DNA of 64,000 nucleotides from Ruegeria atlantica (GTDB taxonomy: Bacteria; Pseudomonadota; Alphaproteobacteria; Rhodobacterales; Rhodobacteraceae). The notes below the pieces were generated by a model. It had not been told where the DNA came from. It saw nothing but the letters and a program-made list of their open reading frames with translations, and made no database searches. Numbering within the stretch: position 1 is the stretch's first letter; every line of letters starts with the position of its first letter. Shown piece after piece: positions 8,950-18,839 of this stretch. Position numbers and translations under genes: made by a program. The stretch is from the NCBI RefSeq assembly GCF_001458195.1, contig NZ_CYPU01000068.1:210724-274723 (forward strand), given 5' to 3'.

Positions 8950-9216
8950 CGGGTTCCGACCATACCCAGAGAGTGTGACCGCCTGATGTCATCAGAAATA
9001 ATTGATGAACGCTCCGCGCCGGTTCAATATCAAGTTGGTGCGGTGCCGTAAAACAGGCAGATGTACGGTCATCCCTATAATTGAACCGACCTGCGCCTGG
9101 ATACAAGCGTCTGAATTGACGCAACGCCAGCAGTTAGGCACAGGCTGCCCCTGCACGGCCTTGCCATTTGGGGGTGTCCGACGGCATCAATACGCACCTG
9201 AATACATGAGAGAGCC

Positions 9217-10056
9217 GTGGCGCATTTTGTATCTCTTCTGCCATTGATATGGCCCTGGTTCATACTGATCGCCGGCATGGTCAGTGCGGCCTCGGGCCGG
9301 CGGCAACTTGGCCTGACGCTGCTGTTGGTGTTTGGTTTTGCCGCCCTCGCCATGGGGCTGGTCACGCCTTTGGCTGTTGGAGTTGTTGCAGCTGGATTGC
9401 TGGGTGCTGCGGCCCTGAACCATCTCACAGGCACCGGCGCGGCGGTTGGCCACGTCATGTTGATCGGTTGGTGTCTTGCATTGGGCGCGCATCTGGTGCC
9501 CGGATTTCAAAACCTGCTGGTACTTGACCGGATCTACGCCGGGCCGGACAGCTCGGCGTTTTCAATGTACTTGAATCTGGACAAGCCAATGGTGCTGTTC
9601 GCGGTCCTGCTGGCCTGGCCGGGAATGACCGATTCAGCGAGACCTGTCCAGAGAACACCGTTGCTGGTGGGCCTCGCGACCTTGCCCGCCCTCTTCGCCT
9701 TTGGGCTGGCCGCGCAGGCCATCCGGCCAGAACTCAGCCTACCGCCTTGGTGGCTGATTTTTGCATTGTCGAACCTGTTTCTGACCTGCCTGACGGAAGA
9801 GGCTTTTTTCCGCGGGTACCTGCAGTCGCTTATTGCGTCCAAACTTGGTGCAGCACTTGGTGTGACTCTGGCCAGCTTTCTGTTTGGTCTGGCGCATTTT
9901 GCAGGGGGTCAGGCCCTGGTCGCTTATGCCGCGATTCTTGGCGCGGCCTGTGGTTTGGGATTTTATGCGACCGGTCGGTTGTGGGTGCCCGTTATGATGC
10001 ATTTCGGCTTCAATGCCATGCATCTGATCCTGTTCACCTACCCGACCCCAGTCTGA
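9217..10056 (+). CDS. CPBP-family intramembrane glutamic endopeptidase
   Basis: A 279-residue polytopic membrane protein (about eight hydrophobic segments) with the CPBP/Rce1 motifs: EEAFFRGYLQ near residue 195, GLAHFAGG near 228 and HFGFNAMH near the C-terminus. The paired Glu and the two His are the expected catalytic set. The start is a GTG with only a weak GAGAG site, and no better start is seen. Bacterial members are peptidases or bacteriocin-immunity-like; the substrate is unknown. Confidence 0.85.
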   Translation: MAHFVSLLPLIWPWFILIAGMVSAASGRRQLGLTLLLVFGFAALAMGLVTPLAVGVVAAGLLGAAALNHLTGTGAAVGHVMLIGWCLALGAHLVPGFQNLLVLDRIYAGPDSSAFSMYLNLDKPMVLFAVLLAWPGMTDSARPVQRTPLLVGLATLPALFAFGLAAQAIRPELSLPPWWLIFALSNLFLTCLTEEAFFRGYLQSLIASKLGAALGVTLASFLFGLAHFAGGQALVAYAAILGAACGLGFYATGRLWVPVMMHFGFNAMHLILFTYPTPV

Positions 10057-10059
10057 CGG

Positions 10060-10518
10060 TCACACCGGCAAGGCCGTCGTCTTAAACACAGTGCGCAAGG
10101 CAAATGAGCTTTGCATTTGCGCTACGCCGGGCAAACGCGACAGGTACTGACGGTGAATTCGGGCGAAATCCTCGGTGTTCTCGGCGACGACCTTCAGAAT
10201 ATAGTCCGCCGTCCCCGCCATAAGATGACACTCCAGAACGTCCGGAATGCGCGCCACCGCTTTTTCGAACGCATCCAAAAGCTCTTCGGCCTGGCCCTGC
10301 AAGGTGATCTCAACAAACACGGTGGTCGGGACGTTCATCTTGCGTGCATCCAGCAGCGCAACATAGTTTCGGATGTACCCTTCGGCCTCAAGCCGTTGGA
10401 CCCGCCGATGACACGCCGACGGCGACAGATTCACCTGATCTGACAACTCGGCATTCGACATCCTGCCGTTTCTCTGCAGGGCGGCCAGAATCTTTCTATC
10501 GGTCGTATCGAGGCTCAT
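10060..10518 (-). CDS. Lrp/AsnC-family regulator, probable regulator of ald
   Basis: A 152-residue regulator. Residues 1-50 form the AsnC-type winged helix (DRKILAALQRNGRMSNAEL then LSPSACHRRVQRLEAEGYI), and the rest is a RAM/AsnC ligand domain. The start at 10518 follows AAAGGA; the upstream ATG at 10623 would add an unlike hydrophobic leader. It is divergent from alanine dehydrogenase, an arrangement known for AldR-type activators, so alanine-responsive control of ald is likely (inference). Confidence 0.9.
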   Translation of the reverse strand: MSLDTTDRKILAALQRNGRMSNAELSDQVNLSPSACHRRVQRLEAEGYIRNYVALLDARKMNVPTTVFVEITLQGQAEELLDAFEKAVARIPDVLECHLMAGTADYILKVVAENTEDFARIHRQYLSRLPGVAQMQSSFALRTVFKTTALPV

Positions 10519-10601
10519 ACGCGCAAGTCCTTTGCAAGAAATTCCAATAATACCGAAGATTCTCGCAAAGAAAACCCGAATGACGGGCAGAGTTTCATAG
10601 A

Positions 10602-10620
10602 AATTGCATCCCGAATTGCA
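10602..10620 (+). promoter_or_regulatory. Direct repeat in the lrp-ald divergent promoter
   Basis: AATTGCA occurs at 10602-10608 and 10614-10620, start to start 12 bases, in the 138-base region between the Lrp-type regulator and ald. This could be part of the regulator's binding site; the sequence alone does not prove it. Confidence 0.35.
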
Positions 10621-10656
10621 CATAATTTGGGCAGTTTATGAATGGAGGAGCGAGAA

Positions 10657-11775
10657 ATGAAAATCGGTTGCCCCAAGGAAATCAAACCCCAGGAATTCCG
10701 TGTTGGCATGACCCCAAACGCTGCGCAAGAAGCTGTTGCGCGCGGCCACGAGGTCATCATTGAAACCAATGCCGGCATGGGTTCCGGCTTTGACAACGAC
10801 TCGTATGTTGCCGCAGGTGCGCGCATCGTCGACACCGCAGAAGAAGTTTTTGCGACCGCGGACATGATCGTAAAGGTCAAAGAACCCCAGGCGGTCGAGC
10901 GCAAGATGCTGCGTGAAGGCCAGCTGCTGTTCACCTACCTGCACCTGGCACCTGATCCAGACCAGACCCACGACCTGCTGGCGTCGGGCTGCACCGCGAT
11001 TGCCTATGAAACCGTAACTGACCGCAACGGCGGCCTGCCGCTGCTGGCGCCGATGTCCGAAGTTGCCGGTCGTCTGGCACCTCAGGTCGGTTCGTGGACC
11101 CTGCAAAAGGCCAATGGCGGCCGCGGCGTTCTGATGGGCGGCGTTCCCGGTGTTGGCCCGGCCAAAGTCATTGTGATCGGCGGCGGCGTTGTTGGTACCC
11201 ACGCAGCCAAGATCGCGGCCGGCATGGGCGCTGATGTCACCGTACTGGACCGGTCGCTGCCACGCCTGCGTTACCTCGACGACGTCTTTGGCGGCACCTT
11301 CAAGAGCCAGTACTCCACAGCCGGCGCAACGGCCGAGCTGATCCAGGATGCCGACATGGTCATCGGTGCGGTTCTGATTCCTGGCGCTGCGGCACCCAAG
11401 CTGATCTCGCGCGCGCAGTTGTCCACCATGAAACCCGGCGCGGTTCTGGTTGACGTTGCCATCGACCAGGGCGGCTGCTTTGAAACCTCCAAAGCGACCA
11501 CCCATGCTGACCCGATCTATGAAGTGGACGGCGTCATGCACTACTGCGTTGCCAACATGCCGGGCGCGGTTGCGCGGACTTCGACCATCGCATTGGGTAA
11601 CGCGACCATACCGTTCCTGCTGGCACTGGCGGGTAAAGGCTGGAAGAAAGCATGTCAGGACGACCCGCATTTGCTGGCAGGTCTGAACGTCCATGCCGGT
11701 CAGCTGACTTACGAAGCTGTTGGTACGGCGCTGGGTCTGGACGTTGTCTCGCCTGAGGCAATCGTCAACGCCTGA
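10657..11775 (+). CDS. ald: Alanine dehydrogenase
   Basis: Catalyses the reversible NAD-dependent deamination of L-alanine to pyruvate. The length of 372 residues is the usual one. It starts MKIGCPKEIKPQEFRVG. Visible motifs are KVKEPQ (substrate-binding Lys), FTYLHLAPD (catalytic His), and the GGGVVGTHAAKIAAGMGADV NAD fold near residue 175. The start at 10657 is preceded by GGAGGAGCGAG; the ATG at 10642 lies within this site. It is probably controlled by the divergent Lrp-type gene. Confidence 0.97.
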   Translation: MKIGCPKEIKPQEFRVGMTPNAAQEAVARGHEVIIETNAGMGSGFDNDSYVAAGARIVDTAEEVFATADMIVKVKEPQAVERKMLREGQLLFTYLHLAPDPDQTHDLLASGCTAIAYETVTDRNGGLPLLAPMSEVAGRLAPQVGSWTLQKANGGRGVLMGGVPGVGPAKVIVIGGGVVGTHAAKIAAGMGADVTVLDRSLPRLRYLDDVFGGTFKSQYSTAGATAELIQDADMVIGAVLIPGAAAPKLISRAQLSTMKPGAVLVDVAIDQGGCFETSKATTHADPIYEVDGVMHYCVANMPGAVARTSTIALGNATIPFLLALAGKGWKKACQDDPHLLAGLNVHAGQLTYEAVGTALGLDVVSPEAIVNA

Positions 11776-11832
11776 AGCACTCCCGCCCCTGAAAGTTGCC
11801 GCTGAAGCGGCTGCTTTGCAGCGTTGGGCATG

Positions 11833-11861
11833 GCGGCGCGCCTTTGGCGCGCCGCTTTTCT
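11833..11861 (+). terminator. Terminator of ald
   Basis: A perfect 10-bp GC stem (11833-11842 with 11846-11855) with a TTT loop is followed by TTTTCTTTT, 58 bases after the ald stop. Confidence 0.85.
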
Positions 11862-11885
11862 TTTGATCGAACGACTTTTGCATCA

Positions 11886-11915
11886 ATAAAAAAACGCCGC
11901 GCTAAATGCGCGGCG
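11886..11915 (-). terminator. Terminator of the MscS-type gene
   Basis: An 8-bp stem (11895-11902 with 11908-11915) with a five-base loop is followed on the minus strand by seven T. It serves the channel gene that ends at 11970. Confidence 0.8.
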
Positions 11916-11969
11916 CCGGGCCCAACCGGAGGAGGGCATTTCCAATTCCCGCTCGACGGGCGGGAGGGT

Positions 11970-12776
11970 TTAGCCCTCTTTCCGAATTTCCACGGTATGT
12001 GGGTACGGAATCGACACACCCTTGGCGTCAAACGCCTCTTTCACGGCCTTAGTGATCTCAAACTTCAGGTCCCAATAATCGGCGGCATTGCACCACAGGC
12101 GTGCGGTCAGATCGACCGAGCTGTCGCCCAGGTTGGTCACGCGCACCCACGGCTCTGGATCTGAGTGAATTCGGTCATCGGCCTTCGCGACATCCAGAAT
12201 GATCTTCATCGCCTCATCAGCGCTATCACCGTAATCAATGCCGAACACCAGATCGACACGCCGCGTGTCATGCGCCGAGTAGTTTGTGATGATCGATCCC
12301 CAGGATTGTCCGTTGGGAACGATGATCTGCACGTTGTCCGGCGTCACCAGCTCGGTCGTGAACAGGTTCAGATCCTTAACGGTGCCTGCGGTGCCGCCGA
12401 TATCGACATACTGACCCAGCTTGTAAGGGCGGAAGACAACCAGCATAACGCCCGCAGCAAGATCGCTCAGCGTTCCTTGAAGGGCCAAACCAATGGCCAG
12501 AGAAGCAGCACCCAAAATGGCGACGATGCTTGTCGCCTGAATGCCAAAGATGCCCAGCACTGCAACCAGTACCATGGCCAATATGACCCATTTCACCAGA
12601 CTGGCGACGAAATTCCCAAGCGTCTGATCAATATGCGGTGTCGCATTGATCCTGCGCCGGACTACACCGGCAATGGCGCCAGCAATGCTCCATCCGAGGA
12701 TCAGTACTACCAGCGCTTTGACTGCGCTTATGATCAGCGGGGCAAAGGCACCCACCTGTGTTACGACATCATCCAC
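11970..12776 (-). CDS. Small-conductance mechanosensitive channel, MscS type
   Basis: About 268 residues in the compact MscS layout: a membrane helix, two further helices, the Gly/Ala-rich pore helix (LGAASLAIGLALQGTLSDLAAG) and a beta domain (YVDIGGTAGTVKDLNLFTTEL). It acts as an osmotic safety valve in the inner membrane. Start choice: an AAAGGAG site lies six bases before a GTG at 12776. The ATG at 12782 directly abuts that site, and the GTG at 12797 lies before it, so 12776 is preferred but not certain. Confidence 0.88.
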   Translation of the reverse strand: MDDVVTQVGAFAPLIISAVKALVVLILGWSIAGAIAGVVRRRINATPHIDQTLGNFVASLVKWVILAMVLVAVLGIFGIQATSIVAILGAASLAIGLALQGTLSDLAAGVMLVVFRPYKLGQYVDIGGTAGTVKDLNLFTTELVTPDNVQIIVPNGQSWGSIITNYSAHDTRRVDLVFGIDYGDSADEAMKIILDVAKADDRIHSDPEPWVRVTNLGDSSVDLTARLWCNAADYWDLKFEITKAVKEAFDAKGVSIPYPHTVEIRKEG

Positions 12777-12993
12777 GCGCATCTCCTTTCGATTCACGGC
12801 AAACCCGCGTCTCTCAGCGCGGGATTGGTGGAATAGTGATCCATAAGCGCGCGTCGGTCTAGGTGTGAGATACGCAGGTTTTCCCCGTTGTTCTCACGCA
12901 CACAGTCCCTGACCTTGTATGCACAGCCCGGATACTGGCAAGACTGGGCAGGTGTACCTAACTATTGCTGGCAACCCATGACAGGAGCCCCCC

Positions 12994-13692
12994 ATGCTGG
13001 ACACCGCCTCTCACCCGATAACAGCCCGCTGGCCTGCGCAGTTTCCCGACAGGATTCAGCTCTATTCTTTCCCCACGCCGAACGGCGTCAAAGCGTCGAT
13101 CATGCTGGAAGAAACCGGCCTGCCCTATGAAGCCCATCGGGTTACGCTTTCGGACTCAGATGTCAAAAGCCCCGAATTCCTGTCATTGAACCCCAACAAC
13201 AAAATCCCGGCGATCATCGACCCGAATGGTCCGGACGGAGAATCCATTGGTCTGTTCGAAAGCGGAGCGATCCTGATATATCTCGCCGAGAAAAGCGGCA
13301 AGTTTCTGGGTCAAACCAAAGCCGACAAATATCGCGTGATCCAATGGGTGATGTTCCAGATGGGCGGCATCGGTCCGATGTTCGGGCAACTGGGCTATTT
13401 TCACAAATTCGCAGGCAGCGAGATCGACGACCCGCGCCCCCGCGAACGCTACGTGAACGAGGCCAAGCGATTGCTGAATGTCCTGAACCAACAGCTTGAA
13501 GGCCAGGATTGGATTGCCGGAGACTATTCGATTGCCGATATCGCAATCGCGCCGTGGCTGCGCGGGCTCGAATTCTACAATGCCCACGACCTTGTTGGTT
13601 GGGAAGACCACGCCAATCTGGTGGCGTATCTCGACCGGTTCCTAGAGCGACCGGCGGTGCAAAAAGGCCTGGTTACGCCGCCCCGGGACTGA
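12994..13692 (+). CDS. Glutathione S-transferase, Nu-class/YfcG-like
   Basis: A 232-residue protein with an N-terminal thioredoxin-like domain ([43 protein letters not shown]) and a C-terminal helical domain with [17 protein letters not shown]. The TPNG stretch and ESGAI motif are those of the Nu-class disulfide-bond oxidoreductases rather than classical GSTs. Its last 20 bases overlap the end of the convergent GMC oxidoreductase gene. Confidence 0.88.
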   Translation: MLDTASHPITARWPAQFPDRIQLYSFPTPNGVKASIMLEETGLPYEAHRVTLSDSDVKSPEFLSLNPNNKIPAIIDPNGPDGESIGLFESGAILIYLAEKSGKFLGQTKADKYRVIQWVMFQMGGIGPMFGQLGYFHKFAGSEIDDPRPRERYVNEAKRLLNVLNQQLEGQDWIAGDYSIADIAIAPWLRGLEFYNAHDLVGWEDHANLVAYLDRFLERPAVQKGLVTPPRD

Positions 13693-15280
13693 TTGCTTCG
13701 GCGATCTTTTCGGCAATCATGATAGTGGGCGCATTGGTATTGCCACCGACCAAAGTCGGCATGACTGAAGCGTCCACCACCCGCAGCCCATCGACCCCAT
13801 GAACCCGACCTTCGGTATCGACAACGGCCATATCGTCGATCCCCATCTTGCAGGTGCCCACCGGGTGATAGATCGTGTCGGCACGGCTGCGGATATCAGC
13901 CTCCAAGGCCCGATCACTGCCGTCATGGGCATAGAGCCGCTTTTTACGCCAGGGTTCCAGCGGTTCGGATTCGAGAATTGATTCCATGATACGAGCCCCG
14001 CGCTTCAACAGATCCAGATCGCGGTCATCGCTGAGGTAAGCCGGATCAATACGCGGCGGCTCTCCTGCCCGGTCCGAGGTTAGCCCAACGCTGCCCCTGC
14101 TGAACGGGCGCAACACACAGACATGGCACGAATACCCGTGCGGCAAGTGGATCTTGCGCATGTGGTCGTCAACGATTCCAACAACAAAGTGCAGCTGAAG
14201 ATCCGGCTTGGAAACGGATGGATCGGATTTGAAGAACGCGCCGCCTTCGGCAAAGGGAGTCGCAAACAGCCCCTCTCCGGTGCGGCGCCAGTCCAACCCC
14301 GCCTTGGCCAGGTTCCATAGCCCGCCCGGGGTCAGCCCGATGACATCCTTACGTTTCGAATGATAGCTGAGGACATAGTCCAGATGGTCCTGCAGATTCT
14401 GACCAACGCCGGGCAAGTCGTGCAGAACAGGAATACCATGCTGTTTCAACTCGTCTTCAGGCCCGATACCGGACAACATCAGCAATTGTGGCGAACCAAA
14501 TGCACCCCCCGAAAGGATGACTTCCCGGCGGGCGCGAACTTCGACTTCTTTGCCTTTCTGACGCAGCAAAACCCCGGTTGCCCGCTTTTTGTCAAAAAGG
14601 ATCTTCTGGGCTTCTGCCCTTGTCATGATTGTCAGGTTCGGCCGAGATTTGACGCCCCGCAAATAGGCCGCAGCCGCCGAGCAACGTTCACCCTTATGCG
14701 CCCCGTCGTGGAACTGCGTGACCTGATACAGGCCTGCGCCTTCCTGCTCCGGCCCGTTGAAATCCTTTGTCTCGCGAATTTGTTGCTGGCCGCAGGCTTC
14801 GACAAACGCACGAGAGATGGCACGCGGCTCGGACTGGTCCGACACGTGCAAGGGACCATCACCGCCAAGGAGATCATCCGCACCGCGCGCATTGCCCTCG
14901 GTCTTGCGGAAGTAAGGCAGGACATTCTTCCAATTCCAACCTTCACACCCCAAATTCGCCCATTCATCATAGTCGCTGGGATGACCACGCACGTAAAGCA
15001 TGGCATTGATCGCCGATGAGCCCCCCAGCGCTTTGCCGCGTGGCTGAAACCCTTTCCGACCATTCAACCCGGGCTGGCGCACCGTTTGAAAGGCCCAATT
15101 ATTCAGCTTGGGTCGCCCCGACACCATGGCTGCCACCAGGGCCGGAGCCCGTATCACCAGGTCCTCACCCGCCCCGCCCGCTTCGATCAGGCAAACGCTT
15201 GAGTCTGGTTGTTCGCTCAGCCGCGCGGCCATCACACAACCAGCGGACCCGCCGCCCACGATGACGTAATCGAATTCCAT
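13673..15280 (-). CDS. GMC-family FAD-dependent oxidoreductase (choline/alcohol dehydrogenase type)
   Basis: A 535-residue glucose-methanol-choline oxidoreductase. The FAD-binding motif [16 protein letters not shown] is at residues 6-21, followed by [18 protein letters not shown]. The second GMC signature, [18 protein letters not shown], is near 255. The catalytic His lies in [10 protein letters not shown] and the C-terminal [19 protein letters not shown] closes the domain. Related to BetA and AlkJ, so the substrate is an alcohol, but no betB or betI is adjacent and choline specificity is not supported. Confidence 0.88.
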   Translation of the reverse strand: MEFDYVIVGGGSAGCVMAARLSEQPDSSVCLIEAGGAGEDLVIRAPALVAAMVSGRPKLNNWAFQTVRQPGLNGRKGFQPRGKALGGSSAINAMLYVRGHPSDYDEWANLGCEGWNWKNVLPYFRKTEGNARGADDLLGGDGPLHVSDQSEPRAISRAFVEACGQQQIRETKDFNGPEQEGAGLYQVTQFHDGAHKGERCSAAAAYLRGVKSRPNLTIMTRAEAQKILFDKKRATGVLLRQKGKEVEVRARREVILSGGAFGSPQLLMLSGIGPEDELKQHGIPVLHDLPGVGQNLQDHLDYVLSYHSKRKDVIGLTPGGLWNLAKAGLDWRRTGEGLFATPFAEGGAFFKSDPSVSKPDLQLHFVVGIVDDHMRKIHLPHGYSCHVCVLRPFSRGSVGLTSDRAGEPPRIDPAYLSDDRDLDLLKRGARIMESILESEPLEPWRKKRLYAHDGSDRALEADIRSRADTIYHPVGTCKMGIDDMAVVDTEGRVHGVDGLRVVDASVMPTLVGGNTNAPTIMIAEKIAEAISPGAA

Positions 15281-15353
15281 GGCTGCTCTCCCCTACTGCC
15301 CTATCAGACGGTAGAAAGTGCCCTGAAATCCGGCAAGCAAAACGTAGCGTGAG

Positions 15354-15800
15354 TTATTTTGGCAGGGCGCCCGTCAGAACATAGCGCAGAACATCAACCA
15401 CTTGGCCCGGGTGCTCGGCCACGGCCAGCGCCGCAGCGTCCACTTCTTTCAGCGCGTGCTGGTGATCAGGGCCGTGCAGTACGATCAAGGACTTTCCCAA
15501 AGCCGCAGCATAACCCGCATCGAAGGCTGCATTCCACTGTTTGTACTTCTCGCCGAACCGGACCACTACCACATCGGCATCCGCAATACCCTTGCGCGTG
15601 CGGATCGCGTTGACCATCGCGCCCTTGTGGTCATGCCAATACTTGTTCGGCTCGGCCCCCAGAATGGCCACACCGCAATCGTCGCTGGCCGCGTGATCGG
15701 TGACTGGACTGTTGAAAGTGATATCCAGACCCTGAGCACCCTCAATGATCTGTTCCCGCCAGTCGGTGTGGATTTCGCCAGATAGGTAAACGTTCAGCAT
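15354..15800 (-). CDS. YtoQ-family protein
   Basis: A 148-residue protein beginning MLNVYLSGEIHTDWREQI, with a nucleoside-2-deoxyribosyltransferase-like fold suggested by NAIRTRKGIADADVVVVRFG and QWNAAFDAGYAAALGKSLIV. It matches the YtoQ family, whose function is not established. The start at 15800 has a GGAGGAC site; the frame from 15845 would extend into the upstream hairpin. It lies 81 bases downstream of pheT. Confidence 0.8.
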   Translation of the reverse strand: MLNVYLSGEIHTDWREQIIEGAQGLDITFNSPVTDHAASDDCGVAILGAEPNKYWHDHKGAMVNAIRTRKGIADADVVVVRFGEKYKQWNAAFDAGYAAALGKSLIVLHGPDHQHALKEVDAAALAVAEHPGQVVDVLRYVLTGALPK

Positions 15801-15825
15801 CTTTTGTCCTCCGCAAAAACAGAAA

Positions 15826-15880
15826 GGGCGCGACCGCCCCTTCATCTTTTCAAAAACACTCCCGCCAGCGGCGGCCAGGC
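15826..15880 (-). repeat. Copy A of a terminator-like intergenic element (pheT end)
   Basis: On the minus strand just after pheT, a CCGCC-GCT-GGCGG hairpin is followed by GAGTGTTTTTG and then GATGAAGGGGCGG. The second half forms a further imperfect GC hairpin on the plus strand. The same layout recurs at 62620-62690: 14 identical bases, four different, then 12 of 15 matching. It probably ends pheT transcription. Confidence 0.65.
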
Positions 15881-15881
15881 A

Positions 15882-18278
15882 TCAACCGCGTAATGTACCG
15901 CCTGTTGCCTTGGTAACCTTGGCGATGATCTTTTCGGCGACCGCTTCGATGTCTTTTTCCTTCAGCGTCGCATCCGTCGGCTGCAGGCGCACGGTAATGG
16001 CCAGTGATTTCTTGCCTTCACCCAGGCTGCCGCCAATGAATTCGTCAAAGACGCGGACGTCCTCAACCAAAGCTTTGTCGGCGCCGGCTGCGGCGTTCAC
16101 CAATGTCAGCGCCTCGACACTCTCGTCGACGACGAATGCAAAGTCCCGCTCGACCGCCTGCAAATCACGCAGTTCAAGCGCGGCGCGGGTAGCGCCGGAT
16201 TTACGCGGCAGAGGCACCTCTTCTGGCCAGATGGTGAAGGCCATCGCCGGGCCTTTGATGCCCATCGCCTGCAACACCCGTGGATGCAGTTCCCCAAAGA
16301 CGCCCAACACCTTTTTGGGACCCAGACAAATTTTGCCGTGACGACCAGGATGCCACCAGGCGTCACCGTCGCGCAGGACCTGCACCTTGGCGGGTGCACC
16401 AATGGCCGTCAGCACGGCCTCGGCATCTGCTTTGGCATCGAACACGTCAACTGGGCGCGAGGCACCGTGCACGTCCTTGGGGCCGTTGCGACCGACAAGC
16501 AGCCCGGTAATCTGGGTTTTCTGATCGCCAGGTTCGCCGTCATGGAAAACCGGGCCAACCTCGAACAGCGCGACATCTGCATACCCTCGCGCCTGATTGC
16601 GGGCGGCGGCCTGCAGCAGACCGGGCAGCAGATCGGGGCGCATATGGCTCATCTCGGACGAGATCGGATTTTCCAACTGCGTCGCTTCATCCCCGCCACC
16701 GAACAAGGCAGCCGAAGCCTGATCGATGAACGTATAGCTGACGCATTCATTGTACCCCAGCGCCGCACAAGTGCGACGCGCCATCGACTGACGCCGTTGC
16801 GTCGGGGTCATCACCGCCTTGGGAATACCATCCGTCACACGCGGCAGCGGCTTGCCCTGCAGTTTGGTCAGGGATGCGATACGCGCGACCTCTTCCACCA
16901 GATCGGCCTCACCCATGATATCGGGACGCCAGCTGGGGACATGCGCCATCTCGCCTTCCAGACGAAAGCCCAAGCGGGTTAGGGTCTGGCGTTGCTCGCT
17001 TTCCGGAATGTCCATGCCCACCAGCGACTGCACGCGTTCAGCGTCCAGCTTGTAGGCCCGCGAGTGATCCGGTGCCTTGCCAGCTTCGACCACTTTCGAG
17101 GCTTCGCCACCGCAGATATCCAGGATCATCTGCGTCGCATGTTCTAACCCTTCCAGCGTGTATTCAGGGTCCACGCCACGTTCGAACCGATAGCGCGCGT
17201 CCGAGTTGATCTTAAGCGCACGGCCGGTCAAAGCGATCTGCACATGATCCCAAAACGCGCTTTCAAGGAACACATTCACGGTGTCCTCGGTACAACCAGT
17301 TTCCTCACCGCCCATGATCCCGGCAATCGACTCCGGGCCCTTATCGTCCGAAATCACCATCATACCGGGCTGCAGAGTGTATTCTTTCTCGTCCAGCGCA
17401 ACCAGCTTTTCACCGCCCTTGGCTCGGTGAACGCGCAGGTTACCCTGCACCTTGTCCGCATCGAAAACGTGCAGCGGGCGGTTCTGGTCGAACGTCATAT
17501 AGTTGGTGATATCCACCAAAGCCGAGATCGGACGCAGGCCGATTGCCTTCAACTGATCCTGCAGCCATTGCGGGCTGGGGCCATTCTTGACCCCTTTGAT
17601 CAGGCGGCCGGTGAAATGCGGCGCACCGTCCCGTGTATCCTCGTCGATCGTTACGTTGATCGGGCTTTCGAACTCACCCGGCACCGGTGTATAGCCGCGT
17701 TCTTTCAGCGTACCGACGCCACGTGCAGCCAAATCGCGAGCGATCCCGGCTACGCCCAGCGCGTCGGGGCGGTTCGGCGTGATCGCGATCTCGATCATCG
17801 TATCAACTTTTGCCGGCTCGTTCTCGGCCAACCAGTCGACGAATTTGTCGCCGACTTCGCCCGAGGGCAGCTCGATGATGCCGTCATGTTCTTCTGACAG
17901 CTCCAGCTCCCGCTCCGAGGCCATCATGCCAAAGCTTTCGACGCCGCGGATTTTGCCCACGCTGATCGTAAGATCCAGACCGGGGATATACATGCCCGGC
18001 TTACAGACCACGACCGTGATACCTTCGCGTGCGTTGGGCGCGCCGCAGATGATCTGCAGATCGCCTTCATCAGTCGCGACCGTGCAAACGCGCAGCTTAT
18101 CCGCATCCGGGTGCTTTTCCGCGTGTTTCACATAGCCCAGCGTAAAGCCTGCCAGACGGTCCGCAGGGTTCACGATCTCTTCGACTTCCAGTCCAAGATC
18201 GGTCAGCGTCTCTGCAATCTCATCCACCGACGCATCGGTGTCGAGGTGGTCTTTCAGCCAGGAAAGAGTGAATTTCAT
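15882..18278 (-). CDS. pheT: Phenylalanine--tRNA ligase beta subunit
   Basis: The 798-residue beta chain of the alpha2-beta2 enzyme. The domains are in the usual order: an N-terminal MKFTLSWLKDHLDTDASVDEI, an OB-fold tRNA-binding domain (residues 40-150), B3/B4 (editing) around 210-400, B5 around 405-475, a catalytic-like core, and a C-terminal ferredoxin-like anticodon-binding domain (about 705-798) beginning near LQAVERDFAFVVDESV. Full length. Unusually, three genes lie between it and pheS. Confidence 0.97.
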   Translation of the reverse strand: MKFTLSWLKDHLDTDASVDEIAETLTDLGLEVEEIVNPADRLAGFTLGYVKHAEKHPDADKLRVCTVATDEGDLQIICGAPNAREGITVVVCKPGMYIPGLDLTISVGKIRGVESFGMMASERELELSEEHDGIIELPSGEVGDKFVDWLAENEPAKVDTMIEIAITPNRPDALGVAGIARDLAARGVGTLKERGYTPVPGEFESPINVTIDEDTRDGAPHFTGRLIKGVKNGPSPQWLQDQLKAIGLRPISALVDITNYMTFDQNRPLHVFDADKVQGNLRVHRAKGGEKLVALDEKEYTLQPGMMVISDDKGPESIAGIMGGEETGCTEDTVNVFLESAFWDHVQIALTGRALKINSDARYRFERGVDPEYTLEGLEHATQMILDICGGEASKVVEAGKAPDHSRAYKLDAERVQSLVGMDIPESEQRQTLTRLGFRLEGEMAHVPSWRPDIMGEADLVEEVARIASLTKLQGKPLPRVTDGIPKAVMTPTQRRQSMARRTCAALGYNECVSYTFIDQASAALFGGGDEATQLENPISSEMSHMRPDLLPGLLQAAARNQARGYADVALFEVGPVFHDGEPGDQKTQITGLLVGRNGPKDVHGASRPVDVFDAKADAEAVLTAIGAPAKVQVLRDGDAWWHPGRHGKICLGPKKVLGVFGELHPRVLQAMGIKGPAMAFTIWPEEVPLPRKSGATRAALELRDLQAVERDFAFVVDESVEALTLVNAAAGADKALVEDVRVFDEFIGGSLGEGKKSLAITVRLQPTDATLKEKDIEAVAEKIIAKVTKATGGTLRG

Positions 18279-18366
18279 CGGTCGGTATCCGCCAGTAAAT
18301 CTAGGGTCAGACCGCGTTTAACGGATATTGCGGACAGGGGAAAGAGGGTGCGGGGGGCTTGGGTGC

Positions 18367-18774
18367 CTACTCTTCCGCGACCGTGTTGGAAACGCCCTCT
18401 GCACCGGCAAACACCGCCAGAATCCGAGCGATATCTTCGCCTGAGTTCACCCCGGCATGAGGGGAGCGGAATGCCTCGACCAACGCATCGCCGGTTTTGT
18501 AGGTTTTGGTCCCGGCATCTCCGTAAATCACGGTGATTTCACCCTCTAGCATGTAAGCCGCCAATGGGGCCTCGTGCCGGTGCCAGCCGGTTTTTTGGCC
18601 GGGCTGCATGGTCACGATGGCCATGGTTATCTGCGCCTTGCCTTCGGGGTATTCCAGCGGTTCACCAATCACGGACTTATCGGCCTGCAACAGAACCTCA
18701 ACCGGCGGATACGTATCGCGCGCCAGAACAGGTGTGGTTGCAAGGATCAGGGCGCTTAGCAGCAAGGTTCGCAT
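18367..18774 (-). CDS. Secreted cupin-domain protein
   Basis: A 135-residue protein with a Sec signal peptide (MRTLLLSALILATTPVLA, cut after Ala-18) and a single cupin domain. The metal-site motif is TGWHRHEAPLAAYMLEGEITV and the second cupin motif is EAFRSPHAGVNSG. The start at 18774 is chosen because it gives a clean signal peptide. Likely periplasmic; function unknown. It lies between pheS and pheT on the same strand. Confidence 0.8.
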   Translation of the reverse strand: MRTLLLSALILATTPVLARDTYPPVEVLLQADKSVIGEPLEYPEGKAQITMAIVTMQPGQKTGWHRHEAPLAAYMLEGEITVIYGDAGTKTYKTGDALVEAFRSPHAGVNSGEDIARILAVFAGAEGVSNTVAEE

Positions 18775-18839
18775 CGGGCAGTTCCATTTTCGGATCATTC
18801 CGGGCAACCAAGCTGGAAATACCTTTGCAAGTCAAATGA

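Noticed and set aside
10636..11886. A 416-codon minus-strand open frame
   Set aside because: It is the shadow of ald, which has full catalytic and NAD motifs.
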